From contig NZ_JASITA010000030.1 of the NCBI RefSeq assembly GCF_030063415.1, forward strand, positions 1 to 64,000: DNA of 64,000 nucleotides, in the 5' to 3' direction. This DNA is from Streptomyces sp. H27-C3. Its GTDB lineage: Bacteria > Actinomycetota > Actinomycetes > Streptomycetales > Streptomycetaceae. Of this stretch, positions 1-7,458 are shown in pieces. The notes below the pieces were generated by a model, which saw only the letters and a program-made list of their open reading frames with translations, had not been told where the DNA came from and made no database searches. Position 1 is the stretch's first letter, and each line of letters opens with the position of its first letter. Position numbers and translations under genes: made by a program.

Positions 1-38
1 CGCCCTGCCCACCAGCAGGGGCGGGGGCCCGCTGTTTC

Positions 39-776
39 TTACGCCGGGCCGCCCTCGGCCGAGGGGTGGTCAACGCGTTGACCACCTTCCGCCAGGGCGC
101 GGCGTACCAGCGGGAGGGACATCACCCCGTCGGCCCGCCGGCCGAGCTCACGCTTCCCTGCGCCTGCCGCATGCTCCGTGCGCAGCGCCTCGCCGAGCCG
201 TTCCAGCGCCCGGGCCTCCGCGTCGCGGGCGTCGCGGACCGCCTGCAACGCATCATCCACGGTCAGCGGGTGGTCAACGCCTTCACCACCCCGTGCTGCG
301 CCATCTCCTGACGCCTCGTGGTCAACGCCTTGACCACCCTTCTCCGGAGCGCCCCGGCCCGGCGGGTCGTCACGCCCACGCCCGTACCGGTACTGCTCCT
401 CGCCGGTCAGCGTCTCCTCGTATGCGTCGATCAGCTGCTGCAGCGCCGTCCCGAAGTAGTCGGTGCGCAGATCCTGCACCTGCCACTCCCGCGCCGGCAG
501 CCAGGGCCCGTCCTCGGTGACGGGCACGGCCGCCTGGTGGAGCGGATGCCCGTGCTGGCGCGGGTACTTGCCGCAGTCCTGCTCGCAGACCGCGCACAGC
601 ACCAGCATCGGGTCCCCGGCCGGGGACGGCCAGTCGTCCGAGTGCACCAGGGCCGCCAGCACCCCGGCCGCCGGTCGGGCCGCATCGACCAGGACCTCGA
701 CCGAGGGGCCGGGCAGCCACAGCCGGACGTAAGTGCCGCCGCACTTCGGGCACTTCGGCGTTCCGCGCGACGGCAA
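39..776 (-). CDS. Zinc-ribbon protein of unknown function with GVDH repeats
   Basis: About 245 residues if started at the TTG at 776, which has GGGAG eight bases upstream. An open frame continues to 968, but that extension is Arg/Pro-rich and would run into the lexA promoter. Near the N-terminus is CPKC, followed about 50 residues later by CAVCEQDC, so a metal-binding ribbon is likely. The middle region is acidic to neutral and reads like a normal folded protein. The C-terminal 100 residues carry three copies of a G-[QE]-x-VDH motif; these are encoded by the three DNA palindromes at 65-338. The gene diverges from the LexA-like gene and may share its control region. No family recognised; function unknown. 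Confidence 0.55.
   Translation of the reverse strand: MPSRGTPKCPKCGGTYVRLWLPGPSVEVLVDAARPAAGVLAALVHSDDWPSPAGDPMLVLCAVCEQDCGKYPRQHGHPLHQAAVPVTEDGPWLPAREWQVQDLRTDYFGTALQQLIDAYEETLTGEEQYRYGRGRDDPPGRGAPEKGGQGVDHEASGDGAARGGEGVDHPLTVDDALQAVRDARDAEARALERLGEALRTEHAAGAGKRELGRRADGVMSLPLVRRALAEGGQRVDHPSAEGGPA
65..338. repeat. Three copies of a 22-bp palindrome inside a coding region
   Basis: 65-86 reads GGTGGTCAACG followed by its exact reverse complement. Near-copies lie at 269-290 and 317-338 (two or three mismatches). All three are in the same frame of the minus-strand gene, encoding G-x-x-VDH. Spacings are 204 and 48 bases. They could be protein-binding sites (repressor, partition or iteron type) tolerated within the gene, or simply a repeated peptide motif. 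The perfect DNA symmetry of the first copy favours a binding site. Confidence 0.6.
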
Positions 777-952
777 CGGTGTACTCCCTGCAGGTACGGC
801 GCGGGGCGGCCCCCGGGCGGCTGCCCGCCAGAGTAGAGGTCGGCGGCGCGCCTGTGGGCGCCGTCGCCGGAAGCCGCCCGGACGAGCCGCACCCGTGATT
901 GCGCGGCAATCACGCAGGCCAGCGCCCGTGCGCCGGACGAACGTCCAGAATC

Positions 953-964
953 GAAATAGTGTTC
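953..964. promoter_or_regulatory. SOS-like box upstream of the LexA-like gene
   Basis: GAAATAGTGTTC matches the Gram-positive/actinobacterial LexA box GAAC-N4-GTTC at seven of eight conserved bases. It lies about 70 bases before the LexA-like start codon and between the divergent genes, which suits autoregulation. This is a pattern match by eye, not a scored site. Confidence 0.45.
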
Positions 965-1032
965 CCATATCCGGAGAGGTCGGGATACGGTTCTGATCCC
1001 ACCATGATCACCAGTGAGGGAGGGCACAGGTC

Positions 1033-1665
1033 ATGGACACGAGCACCACAGCACGCCCCGGGAGGCCCCCGGGCATCCGGACCAACGCTGACGGACTGAC
1101 CACCCGGCAGAGCCACATCGTCACCACCATCCGCGACTTCGTCGCGCAGCACGGCTACCCGCCCTCGATGCGGGAGATCGGCAAGGCCGTCGGCCTGAAA
1201 AGCACCTCCAGCGTCGCGCACCAGCTTTCCGCGCTCGTGCGCAAGGGAGCGATCCGCAAGGACCCGCACACGCCGCGTGCGTACGCGCTGCCGGCCGCGC
1301 CGGAGGACGACACCGAGGACACCGCGGCCGCGGACCTTCCGGCCACGGCGAGCGTCCCGCTGGTCGGCCGGATCGCCGCCGGCACACCGATCACCGCCGA
1401 ACAGGAGGTGGAGGACATCCTCGAGCTTCCCCGCCAACTGGTCGGCGACGGCGAGCTGTTCGTGCTCGAGGTAGTCGGCGACTCGATGGTGGACGCGGCC
1501 ATCTGCAGCGGCGACTGGGTCACGGTCCGCCGTCAGCCCGACGCGGCCAGCGGCGACATCGTCGCGGCCATGCTGGACGGCGAGGCCACCGTGAAGCGCC
1601 TCAAGCGCGAGAACGGCCACGTCTGGCTGCTCCCGCACAACGCGGCGTACACCGATCCTCGGTGA
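1033..1665 (+). CDS. lexA-like: LexA-like SOS repressor, C-terminus cut by a frameshift
   Basis: 210 residues. Residues 21-85 form the LexA winged-helix DNA-binding domain (LTTRQ...PPSMREIGKAVGL). The S24 peptidase domain follows, with cleavage site Ala116-Gly117 (RIAAGTPI), nucleophile Ser151 (VGDSMVD) and general base Lys188 (EATVKRL). Host LexA ends about 15-20 residues further on, after NAAYxPI. Here the frame breaks just after NAAYT (near 1654), and the missing tail ILGDDASILGRVVAVMRRL is readable in another frame, with its stop at 1712-1714. A change of about two bases would restore it. The lost segment is the last strand of the dimerisation domain, so the product may be altered or the break may be a sequencing error. 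GGGAGGG precedes the ATG. Likely a phage or plasmid repressor that responds to DNA damage. Confidence 0.85.
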   Translation: MDTSTTARPGRPPGIRTNADGLTTRQSHIVTTIRDFVAQHGYPPSMREIGKAVGLKSTSSVAHQLSALVRKGAIRKDPHTPRAYALPAAPEDDTEDTAAADLPATASVPLVGRIAAGTPITAEQEVEDILELPRQLVGDGELFVLEVVGDSMVDAAICSGDWVTVRRQPDAASGDIVAAMLDGEATVKRLKRENGHVWLLPHNAAYTDPR

Positions 1666-1835
1666 CGACGCCTCGATCCTCGGACGCGTCGTGGCGGTCA
1701 TGCGCCGCCTGTGACGCCGGGCGTCCTCCGCCGCCGCTCAGGCAGCAGCGGCGGAGGAGCCAGCGACCGCCCCCGGCGGTGTGTTTCCCGTTTCCCGGCC
1801 CCACCGCCAACGGCACGACAGGCCATCATGTGAGG

Positions 1836-2432
1836 GTGACCAGCCACCAGCCCCTCGTTGTCGCCGCCGCCCAGGCGGCCGGCCCCTGTCCGCCCGGCGA
1901 AGAACCCCAGTGGCAGGCGCGCGTCCGCGCCCTGGCCGTCGACCTCTTCGTCCTCGGCGACGTCGTCGCCCGCGACCTCCAGCGCCTCGCGAACGCCACC
2001 AAGTTCCCCGCCACGCTGCTGGCCGTCACCGTCGAGGACACCAGCACGCGCGGCGTCCTGCAGCTGCGCAACGTCTCCGGCGAGCTCGAGGTCATCCGCA
2101 CCGACCGCGGCGACACCGACGCCGGCACCGCCATGACCAGCCGTGCGCAGAGCCTCGTCGGCCGCCGCGTACTGGTCTACAAGGAGATGGAGGCCCTCGC
2201 CTCCAACCCGATGCACAAGGCCCGGGTCGCGGTGCACCTGATGGACCTGGGCCCGGAGACCGACACGATCGGCGAGGACGAGGCCAAGGGCCACGTCCTG
2301 GCGGCCGCCGAGGGCGACAAGGACGTCGCGCTCAACGCCTGGCAGGAGGCCGAGCTGCCCGAACACGGGCCGGTCACCGCCGCCCAGCTCGGCCAGGCCC
2401 TGGTGCGCCTCCCGGGCGGCCGTCGTCCGTAA
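1836..2432 (+). CDS. Hypothetical protein, about 198 aa
   Basis: The open frame begins at 1662, but the first 58 codons are low-complexity Pro/Arg/Gln and overlap the LexA tail, so GTG 1836 (or GTG 1830) is preferred. The protein has an acidic helical body: residues 25-60 contain a helix rich in hydrophobics (ALAVDLFVLGDVVARDLQRL), followed by beta-like segments. No transmembrane segment or known motif seen. It lies in the same direction as the LexA-like gene and a 53-residue gene downstream, ahead of a strong terminator, so the three may form one unit. Function not recognised. Confidence 0.6.
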   Translation: MTSHQPLVVAAAQAAGPCPPGEEPQWQARVRALAVDLFVLGDVVARDLQRLANATKFPATLLAVTVEDTSTRGVLQLRNVSGELEVIRTDRGDTDAGTAMTSRAQSLVGRRVLVYKEMEALASNPMHKARVAVHLMDLGPETDTIGEDEAKGHVLAAAEGDKDVALNAWQEAELPEHGPVTAAQLGQALVRLPGGRRP

Positions 2433-2474
2433 GTCCGACTGGTGTCCGCAGGCCGGGCCGGGCAGGGTGAACGA

Positions 2475-2636
2475 ATGGATCTCAACGAGAGCGCCTCGGC
2501 CGTGCATTGCCCGGGCCAACTGGAGCTGTTTCCCGTGACGACCGGTCGCACGGTGACGTACGAGTACGCCCGCCCCGACGGGCAGCCGTCAACGGACGCC
2601 GACTTCGAGCAGGCGCGGAAGCTCACCGCGGCGTAG
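2475..2636 (+). CDS. Small hypothetical protein, 53 aa
   Basis: ATG preceded by GGGTGA. The sequence contains GQLELFPVTTGRTVTYEYARP and ends with an acidic helix. It is followed within 25 bases by a perfect 23-bp hairpin, consistent with being the last gene of the lexA-side transcription unit. The motif P-G-Q-L-E-L-F resembles the short LELF-type peptide seen in sliding-clamp-binding or Rep-associated small proteins, but I cannot claim that. Function unknown. Confidence 0.5.
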   Translation: MDLNESASAVHCPGQLELFPVTTGRTVTYEYARPDGQPSTDADFEQARKLTAA

Positions 2637-2657
2637 TACACGCCGCGGGCTACGCTG

Positions 2658-2710
2658 GCCCCGTGCCTGGCCCGGCCCCGATATCCGCGGGGCCGGGCCA
2701 GGCACGGGGC
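2658..2710. terminator. Perfect 23-bp hairpin between convergent genes
   Basis: Left arm 2658-2680, seven-base loop ATATCCG, right arm 2688-2710, with no mismatches. It sits between the end of a plus-strand gene (2636) and the end of a minus-strand gene (2721), so it probably terminates both. Confidence 0.9.
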
Positions 2711-2720
2711 ATCTGTGCCC

Positions 2721-3122
2721 CTACGCGGGCAGGGCGAGCGCGTCGTCGGGTACCGGCGCCGACCGGTCGATGCCGGCCGGGTCGACCAGGCGCCGGAGGA
2801 AGGCCACGATCAGCTCGACCGGTACGTCGGCGTCGAAGGCGGCGCTCCAGCCGTACGGCCGCCGAGTGATGGCCTCGTGGGACGCGCCGTCCGGGAACCC
2901 GGTCGCCTCCACCTTCCACAGCGGGCCGCCGGCCGCGTACTCCTCGGACTCGGGCTGGAACACCAGGCGGGCCAGCCCGTTGGGCGCGGTGGCCTCGGTA
3001 TTGTCGCGCGGATCGGCGCGCTGCGCCCAGCCCGCCGCGGCGAGGGCGGCGAACACGTCCCCGGGCTCGCCGGCCCCTGCCAGGTACGAGGTCACGTCCG
3101 GGGTGCGCGCGTGATCGGTCAC
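2721..3122 (-). CDS. DUF317-like protein, 133 aa
   Basis: The C-terminal half has the layout of the Streptomyces DUF317 family: PLWKVEATGFPD, then GWSAAFDADVPVELIVAFLRRL ending in a VDP motif. The family normally carries two such modules; here one is clear, and the N-terminal VTSYLAGAGEPGDVFAALAAAGW may be a reduced second. DUF317 proteins are common on Streptomyces plasmids and genomic islands; their function is unknown. ATG 3122 is followed by a normal body. The gene converges with the LexA-side unit at the 2658-2710 terminator and has a long gene-poor region upstream. Confidence 0.5.
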   Translation of the reverse strand: MTDHARTPDVTSYLAGAGEPGDVFAALAAAGWAQRADPRDNTEATAPNGLARLVFQPESEEYAAGGPLWKVEATGFPDGASHEAITRRPYGWSAAFDADVPVELIVAFLRRLVDPAGIDRSAPVPDDALALPA

Positions 3123-3867
3123 GTGTTTTTCCTTTCGTCATACGGCGGGAATTCCCGCCCGCCGTTTTCGGGTGGCAGGAACATAGCTCGGTGTCCGGAT
3201 GGACATCAACAGATCGCCGGGAGTCCCGAACGGACTTGATCGCGGCGGGTGTTGGGCCTGGTCAGGTGGCCCGGCGAGGGCCGCGACCCGGGACCGCTCT
3301 TCGCCCGCTGCCCCGCGTTCACCGGCCCGCGGCGGTGGCTTGGACCCATGCTTCCCCTCCTGCGGCGACCGGCCACGACCCCCTTCGATACCTCGGCCCC
3401 CGACCGCCAGCCCCGACGAAGCCCGCCGCGCGGTATGCGGCCCGCGCGAGGTTCGCTCAGCCCCCCACCGGTCCCTGCCACGCCTCATGCTTTTGACCGT
3501 CACGGTCCGCGCCAACGCGAGACGCAGCAACGCTGGGCCGCGTACGGTCCGCGGGGTTCCACGGAGCCGCGCGCGAAGCCTGCTCAGCCATACGACTGCG
3601 ACCGCTGGCCCGCGGTAGACCGACGTCCTTCGGCTCCTCGCTGCTGCTGCGCGGTTGCGGTGACGGCCCTTCAGGTGAACGTCGACTGGTGCCGGGGCGT
3701 GGGTGGTTGAGGGGCGTGTGGCTGATGTGGTACTCGCGCGCACGTTTACCGACAGAAGGGGGACGTGCCTCTGACCTGGGCAAACGCTGGGCTAAGGGGT
3801 GAAAAACCGCACCGTAGGGAGCGGAAAATGCCCCCTTAGCTGACGCTCCGTCTCCTCTCCCTGCTAC
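3123..3867. other. Gene-poor stretch, candidate origin region
   Basis: Open frames here are Arg/Pro/Ser-rich, with no plausible ribosome site, and look like chance frames. The stretch is less uniformly GC-rich than its neighbours and leads into an iteron-bearing repeat and inverted repeats. Apart from the repeats listed separately I see no gene. Its position upstream of two Rep-like genes suggests a replication or incompatibility region. Confidence 0.4.
3791..3840. repeat. Inverted repeat GCTAAGGGG / CCCCTTAGC
   Basis: Nine-base arms at 3791-3799 and 3832-3840 are exact complements; the left arm is followed by TGAAAAA. The same AAGGGG-N-GAAAAA core recurs in the hairpin at 4227-4252, immediately before the Rep-like operon. 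They may be operators or an incompatibility determinant. Confidence 0.5.
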
Positions 3868-4114
3868 TGCCCTTTACGCGTGAACCTGGCGAATTCCAGG
3901 TCAACCTGGCGAAGGATGTGGCGAGCGGCGCGCTCGACCCGGCGAACCGCTGGAAGACTGCGCCAACGCGGTCGGCAGTCCGCGTAACAAACGGCCGCCC
4001 GCTCCCGCCATTCGCCACGCTCAGTTGGACACTTCACCCTGGCTCCGCCGCGACCTACGTGGCGAACCGCAGGTCACTCACGCTCGACCTCGCCACCTTC
4101 ACCGGGATCGGACA
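3868..4114 (+). repeat. Long direct repeat, copy 1, with TGGCGAA iterons
   Basis: Identical to 7459-7685 except for a 20-base insertion near its left end, which adds one more CAACCTGGCGAA unit. The repeat contains several TGGCGA or TGGCGAA motifs (some inverted as TTCGCCA) at roughly 20-60 base intervals, as plasmid iterons do. It lies upstream of the two winged-helix Rep-like genes; the other copy lies 3.3 kb away. Plausible binding sites for a replication initiator. Confidence 0.75.
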
Positions 4115-4226
4115 GCTACCTGCCCGGTTGCACGGGCCGGAGAACGTCACGCAGAACCACGCGTTACGGCCGGTTCTCCGGACATCGATCAGCTACTGTG
4201 CACGCGCAAGGGGTTGTTCCTCGGAG

Positions 4227-4252
4227 TTAAGGGGCGAAAAAGTGCCCCTTAA
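4227..4252. promoter_or_regulatory. Perfect 9-bp hairpin before the Rep-like operon
   Basis: TTAAGGGGC, loop GAAAAAGT, then GCCCCTTAA. It ends 26 bases before the Rep-like ATG and could be an operator or attenuator controlling initiator level. It shares the AAGGGG-N-GAAAAA core with 3791-3805. Confidence 0.6.
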
Positions 4253-4278
4253 AGATGCGCGAACGAGTAAGGAGCGGC

Positions 4279-4827
4279 ATGACGACACGACGGAGGGGCC
4301 GGCGGCTGGCCCTGGTCGACCAGGACACTGGGGAGGTGGTCGAGCCGAAGCCCCGGGTGCCGCACGACTTCGAGGGCAAGGGGTACACCCTGCAGTCCAC
4401 GGGCAGCGAGGTCCCGCTCTACAAGCTGGGGCTGACCGGGGCTGAGTGGGCGGCGCTGGACTGGCTGCGCGAGCACGGCGCGGCGAGCGCGGCGATCCGC
4501 GTCACGCCGGACGCGCTGGCCGAGGAGATCGACACGAATGCCTCGACGTGCAAGAAGGCGCTGGCCCGGCTGACGAAGATGGCGCTGCTGCTCAAGCCCT
4601 CGCCGCGGGCCGCCGCGTATCAGTTGACACCGCTCCGATACTGGGAGGGAGCCGGGAGCACCCACGTCACCGCCTGCAAGCGGCTCGCCCCGCCTCGGGT
4701 GGCGCCGGACAAGAGGGCCGAGGACAAGACGAAGGCCGCGGAGACGAGGGCCCGGACCAGGGCCCAGAAGAAGACTGCGGGGTTGGCGGCGACGCCGATC
4801 CGCCGAGCTGCTGGAGAGACGAGCTGA
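4279..4827 (+). CDS. Winged-helix replication-initiator-like protein (RepL-type fold)
   Basis: 182 residues. AAGGAG lies five bases before the ATG. Residues 45-105 read as a MarR/RepL-like winged helix: LTGAEWAALDWLREHGAAS, recognition helix DALAEEIDTNASTCKKALARL, wing MALLLKPSPRAAAYQLTPLRYWEGA. The closing pattern (basic wing, then Y-x-L-[TN]-P-x-x-[YF]-[WF]-x-G) resembles plasmid RepL and related initiators. A basic tail of about 45 residues follows. The gene overlaps the next winged-helix gene by ATGA and sits between two iteron repeats, so replication initiation or its control is the best guess. A plain transcription factor is the alternative. Confidence 0.5.
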   Translation: MTTRRRGRRLALVDQDTGEVVEPKPRVPHDFEGKGYTLQSTGSEVPLYKLGLTGAEWAALDWLREHGAASAAIRVTPDALAEEIDTNASTCKKALARLTKMALLLKPSPRAAAYQLTPLRYWEGAGSTHVTACKRLAPPRVAPDKRAEDKTKAAETRARTRAQKKTAGLAATPIRRAAGETS

Positions 4828-5240
4828 TGACTACTGCACCGGTCCCGTTCGACCCTGAGCACGAGTTCGTCACCCCGCCGCTCTACGCGCTGAATTTGAG
4901 CGCGGCCCAGCGCTGCGTGCTCGACTGGATAGAGCGTCAGGGCGGTCTCTTCGCGTACATCAACGTCGCGGTCGACGACGCCGCGGCTGACATGGAGCTC
5001 TCCGATTCCACGGTGTACGACGCCCTGGCCCGGCTGAGCACCATCGGCCTGCTGGTGCGGGACGACGCCGGCGGCCACCGCATCAATGCGAGGTACTTCT
5101 TCTCCGCCAACCCCGACCTGCGCCGCCTGGTCGCGGCCGCGCTCGTCGACCCGCCGATCACCCCCGACGCCCGCGCGGAAGCCCCGCGCAAGGTCGGCAA
5201 CACCGACTCCCGGCGACGGCGCTCAATCCGCTCGGTCTAG
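4827..5240 (+). CDS. Second winged-helix Rep-like protein, translationally coupled
   Basis: 137 residues; its ATG overlaps the stop of the preceding gene. It shows the same plan as its neighbour: LNLSAAQRCVLDWIERQGG, a helix-turn-helix (AAADMELSDSTVYDALARL), wing IGLLVRDDAGGHRINARYFF, then a short basic tail ending RRRRSIRS. The two look like diverged tandem paralogues, perhaps forming a heterodimer or initiator/antagonist pair. No catalytic residues. Located between the iteron repeats; function inferred from fold and position only. Confidence 0.5.
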   Translation: MTTAPVPFDPEHEFVTPPLYALNLSAAQRCVLDWIERQGGLFAYINVAVDDAAADMELSDSTVYDALARLSTIGLLVRDDAGGHRINARYFFSANPDLRRLVAAALVDPPITPDARAEAPRKVGNTDSRRRRSIRSV

Positions 5241-5269
5241 CCGGGCCCGGCCGGCGGGTGGGTGGGCGC

Positions 5270-5857
5270 CTACAGGCCGGGGATGCCGTCGGGGAACATT
5301 GCCTCAGCGAGGGCCGGTAGTTCGTCGAGGACGGCCTGCGCCTCGGCCAGTTCCTTGCGGGCGCGGTCCAGCTCCTCCAGGATCCGCGCAGCGCCCTCGC
5401 CCTCGAGGGAAGTCACGGTCGAGCAGGCCAGCAGCGCCAGCAGTGCGCGCGCCGACCTGGCGGCCGCAGCAATCACCGGACCGCAGTCCCCTTCGTCCAT
5501 GTCCTTGAGGAACTGCGAGACGTGCCCGGTCTGCCAGTGCAGCGCCCCCACCACGCCAGGGCCCTCGGCGCCGGACGCCTTGATCACCTGCTGGCGGGCG
5601 AGCGTCATCTCCGGCGCACCCGCGCCCTTGGCGAGCATGTGCCCCTCGGCGAGCATCCCCGCCCCGATCGACGCGCCGTACAGGGCGTTGGCGAGGACGG
5701 CGGCCAGGACGTGCTCGCCGCCCACGGACCGCGCCTGCTCTTCCAGTTCGGCGTCGGTGGGGGGCTGGGCGTACACGCCGAGGGCGGCCATCGCCGCCGA
5801 GATGGAGGCCGCGCTGGGCGCGGGCTCGGCGGTCTGGGCCTGGTGGGGAATCGACAT
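5270..5857 (-). CDS. Ala-rich helical protein of unknown function, 195 aa
   Basis: Almost entirely predicted helix, rich in Ala, Leu and Glu. The C-terminal 45 residues (LEELDRARKELAEAQAVLDEL) form a likely coiled coil. No signal peptide or clear membrane span, though residues 55-75 (AVLANALYGASIGAGMLAEG) are hydrophobic. Convergent with the Rep-like operon. No family recognised. Confidence 0.6.
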   Translation of the reverse strand: MSIPHQAQTAEPAPSAASISAAMAALGVYAQPPTDAELEEQARSVGGEHVLAAVLANALYGASIGAGMLAEGHMLAKGAGAPEMTLARQQVIKASGAEGPGVVGALHWQTGHVSQFLKDMDEGDCGPVIAAAARSARALLALLACSTVTSLEGEGAARILEELDRARKELAEAQAVLDELPALAEAMFPDGIPGL

Positions 5858-6009
5858 GGGCCGGAGCCTATCGGGGCCGGAGCGGCGCCCGACCCGTCCC
5901 AGGTGAATCCCTCATCCGGGAGGCTGAATCTTCCCGTACAGGCCCGGGACGACGCCGCCGGCCGGTAGCCTCGGGGCGCCCCGCGACACGAGGAAGAGAC
6001 GGCAACCCC

Positions 6010-6312
6010 ATGGCGAACACCACACGTCCGACGAAGCAGGTGACGGCCGAGATCCCGGGCCACTGGGAGATCGCGGCCGGCATCGGCAAGGGCATGGTCG
6101 CGTCCGTCGCCGAGCTGACGTACGAGAAGCGCCGCGACCGCTGGGAGCAGCTGGGGACCGTCATCGTGCGCGGCCCCGCCCTGGACCGCGCGCACGCCGA
6201 GACCGGCGAGCAGGCGGAGCGGGCGTTCGAGCCGGGCACTCCCGGCCATGCCATCCCGCAGTGGCTGACCGAACTCGTCGACGAGCACCGTCCTCGGCCC
6301 GACGCCGACTGA
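6010..6312 (+). CDS. Hypothetical protein, 100 aa
   Basis: The upstream segment contains AGGAAGAGACGG before the ATG. The protein begins MANTTRPTKQVTAEIP, then a compact alpha/beta body with YEKRRDRWEQLGTVIVRG and a C-terminal helix. No known motif. It diverges from the 5270-5857 gene and converges on the recombinase-like gene. Confidence 0.55.
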   Translation: MANTTRPTKQVTAEIPGHWEIAAGIGKGMVASVAELTYEKRRDRWEQLGTVIVRGPALDRAHAETGEQAERAFEPGTPGHAIPQWLTELVDEHRPRPDAD

Positions 6313-6328
6313 CGGCCGGCGTCGCCCG

Positions 6329-7192
6329 CTACTCGTCGGGGTCGACGCTGCAGAACTGCTCGAGCAGCAGGGGCGAGCCGAGGGCTTCCATCATCAGGGT
6401 GCGGTGGGCGGATTCCAGGGTGCGCCGGGCGGCGGGCAGTCCGGGGCGCCGGGCGGGCTGGCCGGCGCGGGGGCGGCCGGGTGCGGTGGTGACCCACAGC
6501 TCCTGGACCTGGCCGCCCTGCAGGCCGTGGCTCGCGCCGTCCTTCTCCTGGGCGGTGAGGGCGGCGTGGGTGTCGAGCCAGCGCTTGAGGATCGTGGTGG
6601 TGAGGGTGTCGAGGGGGAAGTACTCGTCCTCGCCGATCCGTACGCGCGGCAGCCGGCGTTTCAGCTCGAGGTCCTCCAGGCGCAGCGGGTGGAGGTCGCC
6701 GATGCCGCGGCGGGTGGCGACGGCCAGGGCGAGCACGGCGACGGTGCGCTGCCAGGTGGCGGAGAACATCTTGGCCGGCGGGTGGCCGGAGAGCAGGCGC
6801 AGCGTACGGACGGCCTCGGAGGGGCTGAGCCGGTCGGCGAGGGTGGCCTGGGGCACGGGGAGGTTCAGCGGCCGGCGGTAGTGGGCGCTGAACTTGTTGA
6901 TGGTGGTGGTGCGGGCGGCCATGGCGGAGACGGACGCCGCGGTGTGCGGGCCCTGCATGCCGGTGCGCCGGCGGGTCGCGCCGCGCTGGGCCGCGGTGAG
7001 CCAGACCAGGACGGCTTCCTCGTCGAGGAGGTCGGAGGTGAGCAGTTCGCGTTCGTTCGAGGCGAGCGCCCCGGCGAGGAAGAGCAGGAACTCCTCCATG
7101 TACGTGCGCCGCTGGCCGCGCGTCTGGACGCTGCGGAACGTGGCGACGAACAGCTCGACGGCTCGGCGGGCGCTGCGCGGCGGGGTGGGCAT
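6329..7192 (-). CDS. Tyrosine-recombinase-like protein with incomplete catalytic site
   Basis: 287 residues. Residues 1-100 look like a core-binding (SAM-like) domain: paired helices, then TTTINKFSAHYRRPL. Residues 125-190 match the start of the tyrosine-recombinase catalytic domain: SATWQRTVAVLALAVATRRGIGDLHPLRLEDLEL, including the Arg-I context, then a basic beta strand and PLDTLTTTILKRWL. The C-terminal part lacks a clear HxxR box, LGH segment and tyrosine nucleophile; only SAHRTLMMEALG is a weak echo. It is therefore either a degenerate recombinase or a DNA-binding relative. It begins 18 bases from an inverted repeat pair (7210-7438). Confidence 0.55.
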   Translation of the reverse strand: MPTPPRSARRAVELFVATFRSVQTRGQRRTYMEEFLLFLAGALASNERELLTSDLLDEEAVLVWLTAAQRGATRRRTGMQGPHTAASVSAMAARTTTINKFSAHYRRPLNLPVPQATLADRLSPSEAVRTLRLLSGHPPAKMFSATWQRTVAVLALAVATRRGIGDLHPLRLEDLELKRRLPRVRIGEDEYFPLDTLTTTILKRWLDTHAALTAQEKDGASHGLQGGQVQELWVTTAPGRPRAGQPARRPGLPAARRTLESAHRTLMMEALGSPLLLEQFCSVDPDE

Positions 7193-7209
7193 GCCTTCGA
7201 GTATGCGAC

Positions 7210-7438
7210 GTGTCCGACCCTCGTGTCACTTAATAAGAGCAAGTAGCTAACGATCACCGGCCCCCTCCCCCAGCTGGCCCATCGTTTCGGTTCGTGTCGA
7301 ATCGAGACGCAACGCGTAGTTCCGATCCGAACATTGCGACCCTCCGGCCCCCCGGCACACGCGATCCCACGCCCGCCGCCCCCTGAACAGGGCCTGCGGC
7401 TGTTTGCTCTTATTATTGATACACGCGGGTCGGACACA
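7210..7438. repeat. Inverted repeat pair flanking a 160-bp spacer
   Basis: The left arm, 7210-7242, and the reverse complement of 7403-7438 share GTGTCCGACCC, CGTGT and AATAAGAGCAA with one-base spacing slack. The central part is AT-rich, as in recombination core sites. The pair lies between the recombinase-like gene and iteron repeat copy 2. A related half of the motif recurs at 13832-13859. Could be recombination sites, or operators for divergent promoters. Confidence 0.6.
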
Positions 7439-7458
7439 CCCTCTCCGGCGACCCGCGG

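Noticed and set aside
3138..3743. Several overlapping frames of 100-200 codons in the 3.1-3.8 kb gap
   Set aside because: Arg/Pro/Ser-rich, no ribosome sites, no consistent codon bias; better read as noncoding origin-proximal DNA.
7210..7438. Inverted repeats considered as insertion-sequence ends
   Set aside because: Spacer of about 160 bases holds no transposase and there is no target duplication visible.
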